Notes: generated by a model not told the origin, from the sequence alone. A stretch of DNA of 64,000 nucleotides from Piezodorus guildinii (GCA_023052935.1 CM041298.1:59390217-59454216), one strand, 5' to 3'; positions 11,516 through 23,651 are shown, numbered from the stretch's first letter. Numbers and translations are program-made.

Positions 11516-12343
11516 CAGTCTATACAGCTGATATCCCAACCCATCCTCAAACTTTCCTTTCTACCTATGCTAATGAAACTTGTGTTTAATCATTAGATAA
11601 CGACCCAGTCCTTGCCTCTCATACTCTTCTATCCCATATCAGAGACCTTGAAGTATGGTTTCAGAATAAAAATAAATTCCAATAAATCCCACCAAATAAC
11701 CCTTCGCCTAAACCTATGACTTCCTGCCCCATACCCATAGTATCCTTTAATCGCTCTCAACTAGTTCCTGTTGAACAGTTCCGATACCTAAGACTCCATC
11801 TTGACAAACGCCTAACTTGAAATCCTCATACTAAACTAAAAGAACAACAAAATTCTCGCCCTCTTTGGCTACTTCAACCTTTACTAGACAAAGAGTCAAA
11901 GCTTCTTCTTAACTACAACAGGCTTATCTACATGACTATAATAAGACCAATCTGGACTTACGGAGTAAGGCTATGGGGGTCTACTAAACCATCAAATTCC
12001 TCTCGTATCCAATCCTTACAATCAAAATCCTCAATGCTATACATTTTGTCACGAATAAACTTATCCACAAAGACCTTAATGTTCTACATGTTACTGATTT
12101 AGCCCTAACCATTTTATGAAAAACTCCATTCCCAGGCTAATGCACTGGTTTCTATTATTTCTTCCTTTTCAATTCCAGATAAACCTTTCGAGGCGTTATC
12201 AGTTTAAAATATTTTTAGAGTGTTGCCAATGGGTAGTGTCTCTACATGTATTTCATGTCAGTTTACTATATGCTCATCACATTTTTGATGTATTTTTATA
12301 CTGTTGTAAATATCAATAAATATGTTTAAATAAAAAAAAAATC
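11516..12343 (+). mobile_element. Family J (Jockey-like) LINE, 5'-truncated, decayed
   Basis: The frame at 11521 reads YTADIPTHPQTFLSTYANET, which covers the reverse transcriptase motif C region, followed by a stop. Downstream, in shifted frames, come HIRDLEVWF, PVEQFRYLRLHLDKRLT, LIYMTIIRPIWTYGV, LWGSTKPSNSSRIQSLQSK. These are thumb and connection motifs of Jockey-like elements. The 3' untranslated end (GTTGTAAATATCAATAAATATG then A-rich to 12343) is shared with the other J copies. Multiple stops and shifts make it inactive. Confidence 0.8.
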
Positions 12344-13499
12344 ATCTATTAAAATTTATACCTTGGTACATAGATAACTTTTTATTCCAAGTAACACAGC
12401 TTTTAAACGGTGGGTACGAATGACAAATTTTACGTAACGAAAAATATTATCAATTAAATTCTTTACTCGAACATTATCGTCAGATATTCGACCCGCACGA
12501 CAACTGAACTAGAGCATGTCAAAAAAAGCCTCACCACTTCAAAAATGTAATTAAAACGTGAATGTTATAAGTAAAGTGGATATAGCTCCTAAACGGTAGG
12601 TCTTGGTAATAAATGTTATTTAACAAAAAATATTCTCCATTAAGTTTCTGACTTGAAAATTATCATTAGATTGTCGACCCACGCAACACATATAGGGCTA
12701 GATCATTTCAAACATTAAATTTTTGAGAGCAAAAAAAAGTTATACAAAAAAAAAAACAACAACTATACTCTAGGAAAAAGATATCCTACTAACCAGTATG
12801 TCCGACGATCGATCTTTTTTTTTTTTTTTTTTTTTATAGTTATAGACCAGGTATTTTATAACAATAGTTTTGAGATATGTTTTGTTATGGAATTCCGTAT
12901 TGAACTTGCACTCTATAAGAAGGAAAATAATCGACAATCTTGTCCTTGCTAATCCTATTTGTCACTAAAAAGGAAATCCTAGAATTATCATTTGAGTACG
13001 TTTAATTATTTAACTAAAATAAAAGAGAATATTGTAGCTTATTTCATAAAATCTTCTTAGTAATGCAATATCTAAATGAAACGATAAATATTCTGATTGG
13101 ACATATTTAAGGCATTTAATATAAGTATTATTGATGAATTTCAGGATAGATAAGGAATTTTTTTAGGAAAAGTTTAAAATGCTACATTTTTTTTTTTTTA
13201 AATGAAAAACTGAACTTTGTTACAAAACTTAAAGAAAATACAACTTCCTCGGATGATACTAAATTTTCTTTGTATGAGTATAATAGTACTAAAGAGATAA
13301 GTATAATAAATCTTTAATTTTAAAAATAGTAGAAACTCTAAAAAAATAAATAAAGGAATCTGAAAACGGCTATAAAAAATTGACAGTTTATTATCAATAA
13401 ATCTACTTTTTTATTCTTTTTTCAAATAAAAAAGAAAATCTGTTATTTATTGTTTATATTTTTATAAGGATCGATAATGAATCAAGTTCAATGTTTAGT
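12344..13499. other. AT-rich DNA without recognised genes
   Basis: Two loosely similar blocks (about 12390-12510 and 12570-12690: an ACGGTxGGTxxxxGTAA..AAA pattern followed by TCGACCC.CGCAAC) suggest an old internal duplication. Long T run at 12817-12835. No coding evidence. Confidence 0.4.
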
Positions 13500-13710
13500 T
13501 TTGTTTAATGCACCAGAAGTTATTATTTATTTATTTTACTCTTTTGTTTTATTATATCCTTTCTTTTCTTTATGTATAATTGTGAATAAGAAATAATTAT
13601 ATTCCTTTGGTCTTGTAGCCAGACACATTATATATATATCTTAATTGTACATATGAATTGTTCTTAAGGGACTTTGTCCCAGAATAAATATCTTTTTCTA
13701 TTTCTATTTC
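13500..13710 (+). repeat. LINE-type 3' end with GGGAC hairpin
   Basis: The end TTAAGGGACTTTGTCCCAGAATAAAT (13664-13689) forms a small hairpin (GGGAC, TTT, GTCCC) followed by an AATAAAT tail. The same end occurs at 33568-33592 and 42268-42300, each preceded by a T-rich ATTTTAxTATTCTAA-like stretch. This looks like the 3' terminus of one retroelement family whose coding part is absent here. Confidence 0.4.
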
Positions 13711-16700
13711 TAATATTATAGATCTATGTAATAAATGAAATCTATGTAATAAAACAAAAAAGTAATGCACGTCCGACCTTCCCCGTACTTGAGACCCGCT
13801 AAACCCGCACAACCATTCCATGTGGCGAGTACTGTGTGGTGTGCCCCGTGCAACTTATAAACAAAAAATATGAATAGAAAACATATAAATTTCGGTATTA
13901 AACAAGTAAAATACCTGTATAATAGTTTATTTTTTGGGCTCATAAATTAATAATAAAACAATACTAAAGAATTAAATATTATTTTGTATTTTTCGGATGA
14001 TAGTATACATAGTATTTGGGACATTACCTTCCTAGCTACTTAAAATGCACCTTTCTTCTTTAACTACATTCATTTATGTAACATGGATACACTTATTAAA
14101 GTGGTGAGAAATATTGTAAAAAATATTTATCTTGTATAACATATTTTAAATTATTCAATGTTCTTGTTTTATTAAGGAGTATTTTGGTTAATGTATTAGT
14201 TAATCCATTTTCTTGTCTTATTTTTTACCATCTATCCAAGGCTGCTATCGCCAATAATGGGATTGGTAAGCAAAGGTGAGAGGGTTGCCGTGAAAAGCTG
14301 GGATCCCTTTTAATCGGATTAAACCGATGGTTCTGCGCCCCAATCATAATCACCATTACAAGGGATGTTCTCCCCTCCTTATTGGAGTTATAATGATATT
14401 ATCAGTAAAATTTAATACTCAAAATAAAGAAACAAATCATTCATCTTGGTGCATTCATTGAGATATTCATGGTAACATTTTTTATTACAGGATCTGATAG
14501 CGTTTATACCTTTTGATTTTCTTTGGCTATTTTATAACTTTGTAGGTAGAATCATTTAAGAAGGGAAAACCATAAAATTTATTATTATTTGGTCCTAATT
14601 AAAAAAAATAAACTGTTTAATTATTTATACATTGAATACAATGTTACAAATAAAGCTATTCTTGAGTATTGGTAGATTTTTATATGTCGTAATTAAAATA
14701 TTAAAAACCGAATGATAAATGTCGTAAACAGTTCATTGCCACAATTTAAGTTTTTAAAAGCAAAAGCTGCCCTGCTCTTAATATACCTGATTATGATGGT
14801 TAAAAAGAGGCAAAGAAATTTTGTTGCCTTATTATTTCCAATAGTTTTTCCTGCCAATAAATCTGTTGTTATTAACAGGCATTGTGTGAAGTAACAGATA
14901 AACGTTATTTCTTAAAGACTATAATCCAAAATTTGTTGATACTTACACTTTTAATTTTCGTTTATTGTACATCACCAAGAAAAAGAAAGAAAACATATGT
15001 TTTTTTTTGTTAAAATATAAACATTATTGAGTGAATTATAATCATACGAAGTATTAATAAAGTATCAAAATCAGACCGGTTTTTGCAGACAGGTATTAGA
15101 ATTGGTATACAGGCTTTATAATGTATTTTACAGACGTTCTTATCAAAAATCCTTTAATTTTAATAAGTTTCAACAATAGATTAAACTCTATTCAACATTC
15201 CAAATACTTATTTTAACGATAATTATAATTTGATGAAAAGCAATAGTTTACCGTAGAGAACTTCAGAAGAAAATTAGTCCGGGTGGCGCCCAGAAAAAGA
15301 AAAACGATAAATCGTGCAATCTAATTTTCGCTAGGGCAATCCAATTAACAAGTCTGTTTAAGAATAAATACTTTAATCATACTGTAAACAGTAGGAAAAA
15401 TCCGTTGTGTAGAAATATTAAATATTTTTCTGTGTAAATTCATTGAATTTAAAAAGAAAATTGAAATTTTAATAAAAAAAAAGAAAATTCCAATTAAATC
15501 TTTGGGCCGTTTGCTATGGTGCTTTGTGTTCAACGATACTTATAATTTTTGAAATGTTCAAACTTTTTTTGGGGTTAACGATGAAAATCCAAATTTTATT
15601 TTTAGTTGGGTTGGGAAATTAAATGAACTGAGGGTCGCTCCGAAAATGCATGAAATAAAATTTGAGGATTTAACTGTTCAAGTTCTATTCTTCTTGGACT
15701 TAGTATCATGAAATTCTCCAAGAAATGTGTGTTCCACGTTATGATGTTCCTATACCGCAAGTACTAAACGTTGATTTATTAATACCCAACTAAAATCGTT
15801 ATAATTTCTTTTCCAAAATATTTCTTAATGATTATTTTGGAAAAGAAATTATAATCACAAAGAAGATTTCAGGCGTTGTGATCGGAAATTGATTTTCATT
15901 TAAGACGGAATATTTCCGAAATAAAATATTTTGAGTTATCAGTTGTTTTAAGAATTTGAAAAAAGAAAATGTAATATATAGGTAGATCTTACATCTTAGC
16001 TAAGTATATCATCAACATGACTTCATTCTAATTAAGGTTTGAGCTTCTTCTTATGTCAACTTTAGCCCGCTACTCTACGGATGCTTGAAATTAAGTTAGC
16101 ATACAACATTAACTTTCATTTGTAGACAACGTTTGATTTAATTTTCTTAATATATAGTCTTTATTCTGCTTCGCAGAAGAATGAAATAGTTTGAAATGAT
16201 TTTTTCTTCGGCATATGAACCCGATAATGCAATATTCTTCAAAAAATACTTAACAACGTCAAAAGTTTTACAACTTGTAACTTGATGGCAATTTAAAAAA
16301 AAAATATAATAATAAAAAATAAATAAATAAAAGCTAAGAAGTTCCTTACACCCGTAGAAGGATTTGAAGGATACGTCCTGTTTCTAGACCAGCGGTTTTG
16401 TAAGGCCGATATCAACCTTTAATAATTTTCTCCTTCTAATCAGACACATCAATTTTAGAGGTTGAATGAGCCCGAGTAGGTTTCTCTTATTTTAGAGTCT
16501 ATACACTACTGATATGATAGAAAAAATAATTATCCGGACAAGGATGGCCGTACTGGATGATGGGATGGAATCTGGAGACCACAGTGCTCTATCCCTTCAG
16601 TTACTACTCTATTGTAAACTCATTATTAATAACAATAAATTTACATCAATCATATTTTCAATACCACGATAATATAGTTGTTAAAAATAATTATAGGTTT

Positions 16701-16994
16701 TAAAAATAAATTGTAGGTATATTTTTCTTAACTCGACAATTTAAATATTCACCGAAAAATCCATAGTTATGTTAAAGAGCTATTTGAAGAAATAAGAAAA
16801 TCATTGAAGCAATATGAAGGTTATTGAATATAAAATTTATTTCAGGCATAAAAATAAAACTAACAATTATTATAATTGTTTTAAATATAATATAGAAAAA
16901 AGCTCACTGTCAGGAATGGTATTTAAGGTACGATGTATACCATTGGGTACACCTGACAGTTTTTAAGTAATAGAATATATCTAAATAAAAATAA
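13711..16994. other. AT-rich DNA, mostly unassigned
   Basis: A non-AT-rich island lies at about 14230-14390 and a smaller one at 13750-13860; neither shows a supported frame. The open frame at 14712-14894 is short and unrecognised. A perfect hairpin at 15799-15854 is listed separately. Confidence 0.4.
15799..15854. repeat. Perfect 22 bp inverted repeat
   Basis: TTATAATTTCTTTTCCAAAATA at 15799-15820 is followed, after a 12-base loop, by its exact reverse complement at 15833-15854. It could be a short fold-back relic. No neighbouring gene suggests a terminator role. Confidence 0.75.
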
Positions 16995-17143
16995 TAGGGG
17001 TACTCACTACGTTTGCTATAGCATGCTATTTGTGCTGTTGTGCTAAACCCATCAATTTTATACAGGAAATAACTGTAGAAACTCGACGGATTTAGCAAAA
17101 TAACACAAATAGCATGCTATAGCAAACGTAGTGAGTACCCCTA
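16995..17143. mobile_element. MITE with 38 bp perfect arms and TA target duplication
   Basis: The arms start GGGGTACTCACTACG and match perfectly for 38 bases (16997-17034 against 17104-17141), then continue imperfectly toward a small central loop. A TA dinucleotide flanks each side (16995-16996 and 17142-17143), the target expected for Tc1/mariner-type insertion. At 145 bp and without coding capacity it fits a young non-autonomous MITE. Near-perfect arms indicate recent insertion or conversion. Confidence 0.85.
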
Positions 17144-18354
17144 ATGAAAAAACTCAAGGAAAAGACTGGTTTAGTACACGTGATACAAAAACAATTTTTA
17201 CTTCGAAAACAATATATTTATTGACAAAGAAGTAATAGTTTTAAAAGATAAATTTTAGAAACAATTTATGTTTAAAAAATTATTAATTACAGTATATATT
17301 TTAAAAAATTCATTGCGTCATAGTGAGAGAATTGTTTTTTAAGTTAAGTGTTTGAGTTAAAAGACAGAAATATTGTTTAAATATTAATTTCAATTAGTAC
17401 ATGAAATGTTAATATATAAGGGCTTTTAATTTTAAAATATTTTGGCTGTGAAAAGTTAAAAAAAAAAAATTAAGTTCAAGGAATCGTTTTGGTGTAATGT
17501 TTTGTAATTTTTGCAGTAAATTGTTATTGATTTGTTTTTTTTAAATGTTTTATATAAGATTTTTAATAGACATAAGTGATATATAATACTTTGTTTAAAT
17601 TGTGACAAAAGCAGAAAAGGCTAGTAGAGCCTAAGGTGTTTTTATGACTACATGGATGTATTTATGCATTGGTAGATTAATAGTATATAAAAATTTCATA
17701 AAAATGTATAAATTTTGATGTTTATTTGTTAATTAATAAAATAATTAGTATTTCTTGAAAATGGCCTAGGTCAAAACGTTGTCAATATTTCTTTTAATTT
17801 ATTGAGTAAAAATATGGAATCAAGTTATTGATACAGTACAAAAGCTATAACTAAAGTAATTTTCTCGAAAATAAAAAATAACTTAAAGAATTTAGGGTTT
17901 TTGTGGAGGAAAATGAGAGACGAGGAAGAAATGGACTGACGAAGAGGTGGAGGAACAGTCCAGGAAGATGAAATACTATTGGAGTAGAAGGAAGGCGGAA
18001 GGTGTGAGGATGTATCGAAAATGATATTTGCGTGGTCCTCGATAGTCCGATTTGTAACAAAAAAAGTTCATTTCAAAGCTAAACGTTATTTCGAATAATA
18101 TATAAGGAGTGGGACGTGTGTTAGAAACATTGTTCGTATGTTGCTTACGACCGCGTCAAGGGACAAGTTAATGGATCGAAACGTCAGCTTCCATTACATC
18201 TCTTCTTTTGGCTACTTTTAAGACGTGTTTTTCTGAGTTGTAACCGTGATTCATTGGATGCATATTTTGAAATGTTTGTACAAGTTAGGTGTAGGTTTTT
18301 TCAAATAGAGTTATTGTAATGAACAATATAATATTAAATATAAATTTACCTGTG
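17144..18354. other. AT-rich DNA without recognised genes
   Basis: Several short open frames are composition artefacts. A GATCGAAACGTC stretch near 18175 weakly resembles the GAAACGT end of the hammerhead-like motifs elsewhere, but the matching CTGATGA part is not seen. Confidence 0.45.
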
Positions 18355-18612
18355 TTTGAGATGGAGGCTAGCCTGGTGGCTATGCCCCTGACGAAGGTGG
18401 AGGCGGCTAGCCTGGACGTGATACCCTCTCCTGTGTTCTCCGTCGTGACCCGTCTAGTCCCCTGAGGTCCTGGTCCGCCGATGCCCCGCGCCCGACTGCC
18501 CCCCGCCCCCGGCCACGCCCCCGACCCGCCTCCGCACCGCCCCCTAATGATCGCCACCCCCTGTGTCTGGAGTACACCCATTGGGCCGCCCCCGTACTCC
18601 TGAGGATGGATC
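18355..18612. other. GC-rich patch with a C-rich tract
   Basis: This is by far the most GC-rich stretch of the window. At 18483-18544 the plus strand is almost pure C broken by single G, A or T; the minus strand therefore has at least five runs of three or more G within about 60 bases. A 109-codon minus-strand frame spans it (18285-18614), but it is Gly/Arg-rich and ends in AT-rich noise, so I do not call it a gene. Confidence 0.7.
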
Positions 18613-19305
18613 ACTCACGCGAGGCCGGGGATCACGTGAGCTGTAGTACAGTCGGTCGAAAGTTCAACATCAAGGTTAAAAATGCTTTTGGAACATGCAT
18701 TGTCCATGCTCAACGCAGTATTAATAGCAACAGGAAGCAGGAACCTGCAGCTGAGTTCGGACCTACACGCTTAGGAAAACCCTAGTTAAAATGTGTCATA
18801 CATTTTAGTCTGTGTCGTAATGAAGTTACTGAATCACAAAAAGTAGAGATATTTTAAAATAATATATAAAATTAGGAAGGTGCCATTGGCCGTTTCATCG
18901 TCCATGACCCGCATCAGTTCCAAAAGTCTAGCCAACAGAATCTTTACAGTGGCAGGTAGAGGCGAGGCCTCTAAGAACAAGTTGATAACATCGCTGAAGT
19001 CAGTTCTGAATCAACTGAATAAAAACCCAAGACCGACTACAGTACTGCCACGCCATCCTAAAGTGGATTTTCCAAATATCCCGGACTAGTAGGAAGACCA
19101 CAGGGACCAAAAGGATATAGAGAGAGAAGGCTGCCTCATAGTTTTTTTTTTTTACATTCACTTACCTATTTTTTAATCATCTGTTGCCATATTTCAGGTA
19201 ATTTTTTATATTTTGATCATCATCAACAGTTGAGGGACGACCCAAGCGCTTTGCGTCGTCCAAATCGAAATTTCCAGTTCTAAACTGAGTAAACCACTTA
19301 CTAAG
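18603..19305. repeat. Composite repeat block, copy 1
   Basis: Begins AGGATGGATCACTCACGCG and contains, in order, a GATCACGTGAGCTGTAGTAC block, a TTCCAAAAGTCTAGCCAAC..GTGGCAGGTAGAGGCGAGG block (about 18915-18970), an AAAACCCAAGACCGACT block (19021-19040), a poly-T at 19141-19152, and a mariner remnant on the minus strand. The same order recurs at 19303-20450. A 69-codon plus-strand frame at 18880-19089 is open here but broken in copy 2. Confidence 0.75.
19165..19305 (-). pseudogene. Internally deleted mariner-type transposase remnant
   Basis: The minus strand reads SKWFTQFRTGNFDLDDAKR followed by LGRPSTVDDDQ, a classic N-terminal helix-turn-helix region of mariner transposases. Only a few codons later it runs into LPEIWQQMIK, which resembles the C-terminal end of such proteins. 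The catalytic DD(D/E) core is therefore missing. It is a deletion derivative and cannot code for an active enzyme. Confidence 0.65.
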
Positions 19306-20450
19306 GATGGCTCACTCATGCGAGACCGGGGATCACGTGAGCTGTAGTACAGTCGGTCGAAAGTTCAACACCAAGGTTAAAATGCTTTTGGAACACACAT
19401 TCTCCATGCTCAACGCAATATTAATAGCAACAGGAAGCAGAAACCTACAGCACAGTTCCGGACTTACGGTCGTTTGTGAACACTCTTGTTAAAATATGTC
19501 ATCTGGGTCGAAAAGTTAATGAATCACAAAATGTTTAGATATTTTTATATAACTATTAGGTTCTTGTCGGTTTTACGGGAATTTTTTTTCCTTAACATCT
19601 TAATGCACTATTCATAATTTTTCGTTTTCCTTGCTGAATAATTCCTTTTTCTGTAACCTCTATACATTTTAAGGAATCGCGGAGTTCTTAAACATTTTTA
19701 GAATGATTTTCGAAATGGAGTATATCTGCGACGGGGCTCGTTTCTGGCCGTAAGGTGTAATTAAAATTACCTCTTAAGTCTGCCACGGGCATATGTTATG
19801 CAAAATTCATCATATGAAGAAAGAATTTACTTTACTCAACGAGATTATGCCCAAAAAAATTATTAACATGATAAATAATAAATAAATAATAAAGGCGCAA
19901 TTGGCCTTTTATCATCGCGTGACCCACATGAGTTCCAAAAGTCTAACCAACAGGATCTTCACAGTGGCAGGTAGAGGCGAGGTCTCAAAAAACAAGTGGA
20001 TCACATGAAGTCAGTTCTGAAACAACCAGAGATCTCGCTGGATAAAAACCCAAGACAGACTGCAGTACTGCCAAGCCGTCCGAAAGGGAATTTTCCAAAT
20101 ATTCCGTGCCAGTAAGAAGATCACAAGGACCAAACGGACAGATGAGAGAAAACTGCCTCATAGTTCTTCTTCTTTTTTTTTTTTTTTTTTTTTACATTCA
20201 CTTACCTATTTTGTTAATCGTCCGTTGTCATCTTTAAAGAATTTTTGAATTTGATCATCATCAACAGTTGAACGACGACCCAAGCGCTTCGCGTCTTTCA
20301 AGTCCAAATTTCCATTTCTTAACTAAGCATAGCATAACTACGGACGGTTCGTTCTTCTAAGGCAATCACCATGAACCCTAAAAATTAACTCCTCTGTGCA
20401 GCAGATTACCCTTTTCGGAAATTAAAAATCATTAAATGAATAAATCTTCC
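19303..20450. repeat. Composite repeat block, copy 2, with an extra insertion
   Basis: Repeats the content of 18603-19305 in the same order: GATCACGTGAGCTGTAGTAC at about 19332, the GGCAGGTAGAGGCGAGG block near 19965-19985, AAAACCCAAGACAGACT near 20046, poly-T at 20174-20193, then mariner sequence. About 340 bp at 19535-19880 is absent from copy 1 and unrecognised. The two blocks lie head to tail, as after a tandem duplication. Confidence 0.7.
20215..20450 (-). pseudogene. Mariner-type transposase N-terminal remnant
   Basis: On the minus strand, in several frames, one reads FNFRKGN, then EERTVRS-like sequence, then the GNxDLKDAKRLGR and TVDDDQ region seen in copy 1. It extends further toward the N-terminus than the 19165-19305 remnant. 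The conserved catalytic core is absent and stops are frequent. Confidence 0.55.
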
Positions 20451-22155
20451 ATTTTGAGCAAGCAAAATACCACTTAAAGATAAGGAGTCTCGGTTCAAAC
20501 TGATGTACTTTAACTAATCTTTTGTTAAAATATGTAAACATTGTCGACCACGCAAACATGATTTTATAAACACAGAGTGGATTAAATTAAAATATTGAAA
20601 CGAAAAAATAACGCTATGAACTTTTTTTACAACCCACATATATAGGACAGTAATGAAAAGCGGATAAAACTGAGTGTTGTTATGAATAATAGATTAATAT
20701 ATGAAACTCAAAGAATTTTCACTATTTGGTTTAATTATATTGAGGATGTATAGTCGACTGTAGAAACTATTCCACCTATAATATTTAGTTTAATCTATAA
20801 TTTCTATATTGGTCAGTTAAGTTTAAAAACGCTGCAAATTATTACGCAATGGTTTATTATTTCCAAATAACTATATTAGTGTATAACTGTTAAAATATAG
20901 CTGTGAATAGACAATTGACGAATATGAAAATGAATAAATAATCCAAAGAAAAATGGTATACCACCACTGCTAAATTCAAAACGCTATACGAGCATATCTG
21001 CTAGTTCTGAACTAATGTCAATGATTATTTTTTTCATTTTGTAGAAAATTTAATTCCCTTGAACATACCACTAAGAATTAAATTGTTTGAATTTGTTTAT
21101 TAATTAGGACAAACGGTATTTATTTTAATGTTTGATGATTGAGTGTATTTCATAGGTTTAAATATCAATAAAGAAAAAGGTGCTATTTACTGTTTTATGG
21201 TTATCTTTCTGCAGCATTAATTTCTGAAAACTTTCTTTAACGCTGCCAATTTTTATTATTCTGCGAATATTTTTAATTAGTTTACTTTCGTCTTTAACTA
21301 GCTATAGATTCACGACAAAGATTGTATTTAACAATTCAAGCCGACAAATGTTTCTTTGAACATATTCAGTTGCCATTGAATCATGGACTAGTCAACCCCT
21401 TAGCCCAGAAATACATTAATAGAACGATTGCTTATTAATACAAATATGTTCACTGGTTATGTAAATACATTACTAATGAGGAAACATCAGTCATCAGTCA
21501 TTTGATGAAATGGAGAGTTTTGATTGCTAATGTAGGTAGGTATTGGGTATTTTGCTCTAAGTTCAAGTGAGGGTTATTTTACCGGGTAAGTCCTAGGTAA
21601 CTGGCCATGTGCTTTAGGGTTAGGTTTGTCTTTTGTACCTGGGTACTATAAATATATTACGATACAAAGTACTAAATATTTAAATGTAAAAAAAAAAAAT
21701 TAACAATTACTATAATTTATGAGTCAATATCATTCCATAACTGTAAGAAAAAACCTGGATCTACATCCTCAAAAACGTTGTTTTTCCTTTTCTTTTCAGA
21801 AGAAAGCAAACTTCAGTTCTGACTGAATTACTCTAACCTCAGTACTACAAGAAAAAAACTATAGCTTTAAAAATGAGAAATAAGATCTGACCCAGGCCGG
21901 TTTTCACAATGCTACATAATCGAGGAGGGTTGATTTACACAAATGATACTACCTATGCCGTTATGTTGTAAGAGAAGAAAGGGTTCGATGATAAAAAAGT
22001 ATTATAATCTTATCTAGACATTCTCTTACCTGATCTTCAACTTTTCCATTTTATTTTTATCTGAGAAGCGAAGTATATAAGTGTCTTAAACCGTCATGTG
22101 ATTGAATAAAAGCGTCTTCCAGCTAATGTTTTGACGTTTATCTTAAAAACTGAGA
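20451..22155. other. AT-rich DNA with one dispersed repeat
   Basis: At 20828-20910 there is an ACGCTGCAAATTATTACGCA..ATGGTTTATTATTTCC block shared with 59528-59605 and, more diverged, 49126-49190 and 50045-50090. Nothing else is recognised. Confidence 0.45.
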
Positions 22156-22162
22156 CGCGCTT

Positions 22163-22295
22163 TTTCATGTTTAATTAAGATAGGGATGTTTAACGAGTTA
22201 CTGGCATCCCTCAGGGTTGAACCATATTCTAACGTTTCTCTCCTAAGGCGGCATACTAATGATTGTTTACTCCCATGAAAAAATCCTTGAGAAGT
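22163..22295 (-). repeat. Diverged tRNA-derived SINE fragment
   Basis: The minus strand keeps the middle of the SINE: TTTTTTCATGGGAGTAAACA, then the GGAGAG..ACGTTAGAA block, and TCGTTAAACATCCCTATCTT. Both the tRNA-like head and the tail are lost. Confidence 0.55.
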
Positions 22296-23365
22296 CTGAT
22301 ATTTGATTTAAATTACCTTAATATAAGAAAATATAGAAAAGGTTATTTGCTACATTTTATTTAGAATTTAAAAAAAAAATTAATAAATAAAACAGAGAAA
22401 ATACAAGAGCAGCTTATTCAACACTCATGACATGTGACTTAGTAAAAATTAGTCTTTTCATCATTACAAGCCCCAAATATTTTATCTTATTTGACCAATA
22501 TAGACAGTTTGGTTATAGAATATAGATTTCTCTTTTTAAAAAGTATTTGTGTTAGTTTTAGCGTTAGTTTGTTGTAATGAATCTAAGTTATAAATAAAGA
22601 AGTAGTTAAGGAGTACTCCGTGAAGGTTAGAGGTCGAAGTTAAGCCCGTCATCCCTTCCGGTCACTAATACAATTCAAAACCCAGCTAATTAATTATGTT
22701 GAAATATGTATACAGTTAGTCATGACTGATTAAACGACTCCACTAGCGCCCTATCACGGAAGAATGACTAAGGAGGGTGTGGTGATGTTATTAGGCCCGG
22801 GGCTGTTGGGGTCGTGTACATTGTGTCTCCCCTCCTTCCATGGGTGTAAGCCCTGTGGTCAGCATGTCTCTCTGGGCCTGTATTTCTCTGTCTCCTTCTG
22901 CCGGAACACAAGGTTATTCTGGTTTGCTGTTCGGGGTAATGTTCTATAAGTACGAGAGAAGGTTAAGAATGCATCATAATTTTCAATCACGGAGACGTTA
23001 ATTTCTAAAACGTCTGAACATCTTTTATGAAATAGAATTAATAAATTTTATTAATGTTCTGTTACATTTAGGACCAAACTGGACTCTCTTACAATGAACA
23101 GGAATTGTATGTACATTTATAATTAACCTTGAGTCAGGTATTATACAAATAAGGTTAATATACATATAATTCTAATACCAATTCTATTTGATGTTTACAA
23201 CATTATAAGAATAAAGTAAAACATCAAACTTGAGATTAAAATAAAAATGAATTTCAATTCTCCATTATTCTTTACGATTAAACGTTCCTAATACTCTTAT
23301 ATACACTACAGATTTTAATAACACAAAACTTAAATAAATTATTTACAAATATATATAATAAATTA
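22296..23365. other. Unassigned DNA with a less AT-rich block
   Basis: Positions about 22620-22950 are relatively GC-rich and contain a 61-codon plus-strand frame (22764-22949, Cys- and Leu-rich) without a recognisable family. The rest is AT-rich. Confidence 0.4.
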
Positions 23366-23420
23366 ATAGGTTTCTATTATCTTCCAAAAAAAAGTTTTTA
23401 CAGAAAAACTTTAACGAGAC

Positions 23421-23450
23421 AACGTTTCAGGGGCCTTCCCCATCATCAGG
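23421..23450 (-). ncRNA. Hammerhead-like core, left arm of fold-back
   Basis: The minus strand reads CCTGATGA, then TGGGG AAGG CCCCT (a possible stem II), then GAAACGTT. The order CUGAUGA, stem II, GAAA is the hammerhead catalytic core. A cleavage site and a fully paired stem I or III were not convincingly found. One T intrudes between stem and GAAA. Activity is unproven. Confidence 0.3.
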
Positions 23451-23622
23451 ACTCACTGAGTTGTCTAACAAGTTAAAAATCCATTTTTTTAATTTAAAAA
23501 TGTCAAAAAAAACAATCGTCCCTGTTGTTCCCCGTGCAATATAATTTTATTTTAAAGACTTTTTTGACAACATTCTTAAATTAAAAAAATGGATTTTTAA
23601 CTTGTCAGACAACTCAATGAGT

Positions 23623-23651
23623 CTTGATGATGGGGAAGCCCCCGAAACGTT
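23623..23651 (+). ncRNA. Hammerhead-like core, right arm of fold-back
   Basis: The plus strand reads CTTGATGA, TGGGG AAG CCCCC, GAAACGTT. It is the inverted counterpart of the motif at 23421-23450, with a C-to-T change in the CTGATGA box. Confidence 0.3.

Noticed and set aside
18285..18614. 109-codon Gly/Arg-rich minus-strand frame
   Set aside because: GC-rich DNA has few stops by chance; the frame crosses from the C-rich tract into AT-rich noise, and no domain is seen.
21612..21632. Telomere-like TTTAGGGTTAGG
   Set aside because: Barely two units, not an array.
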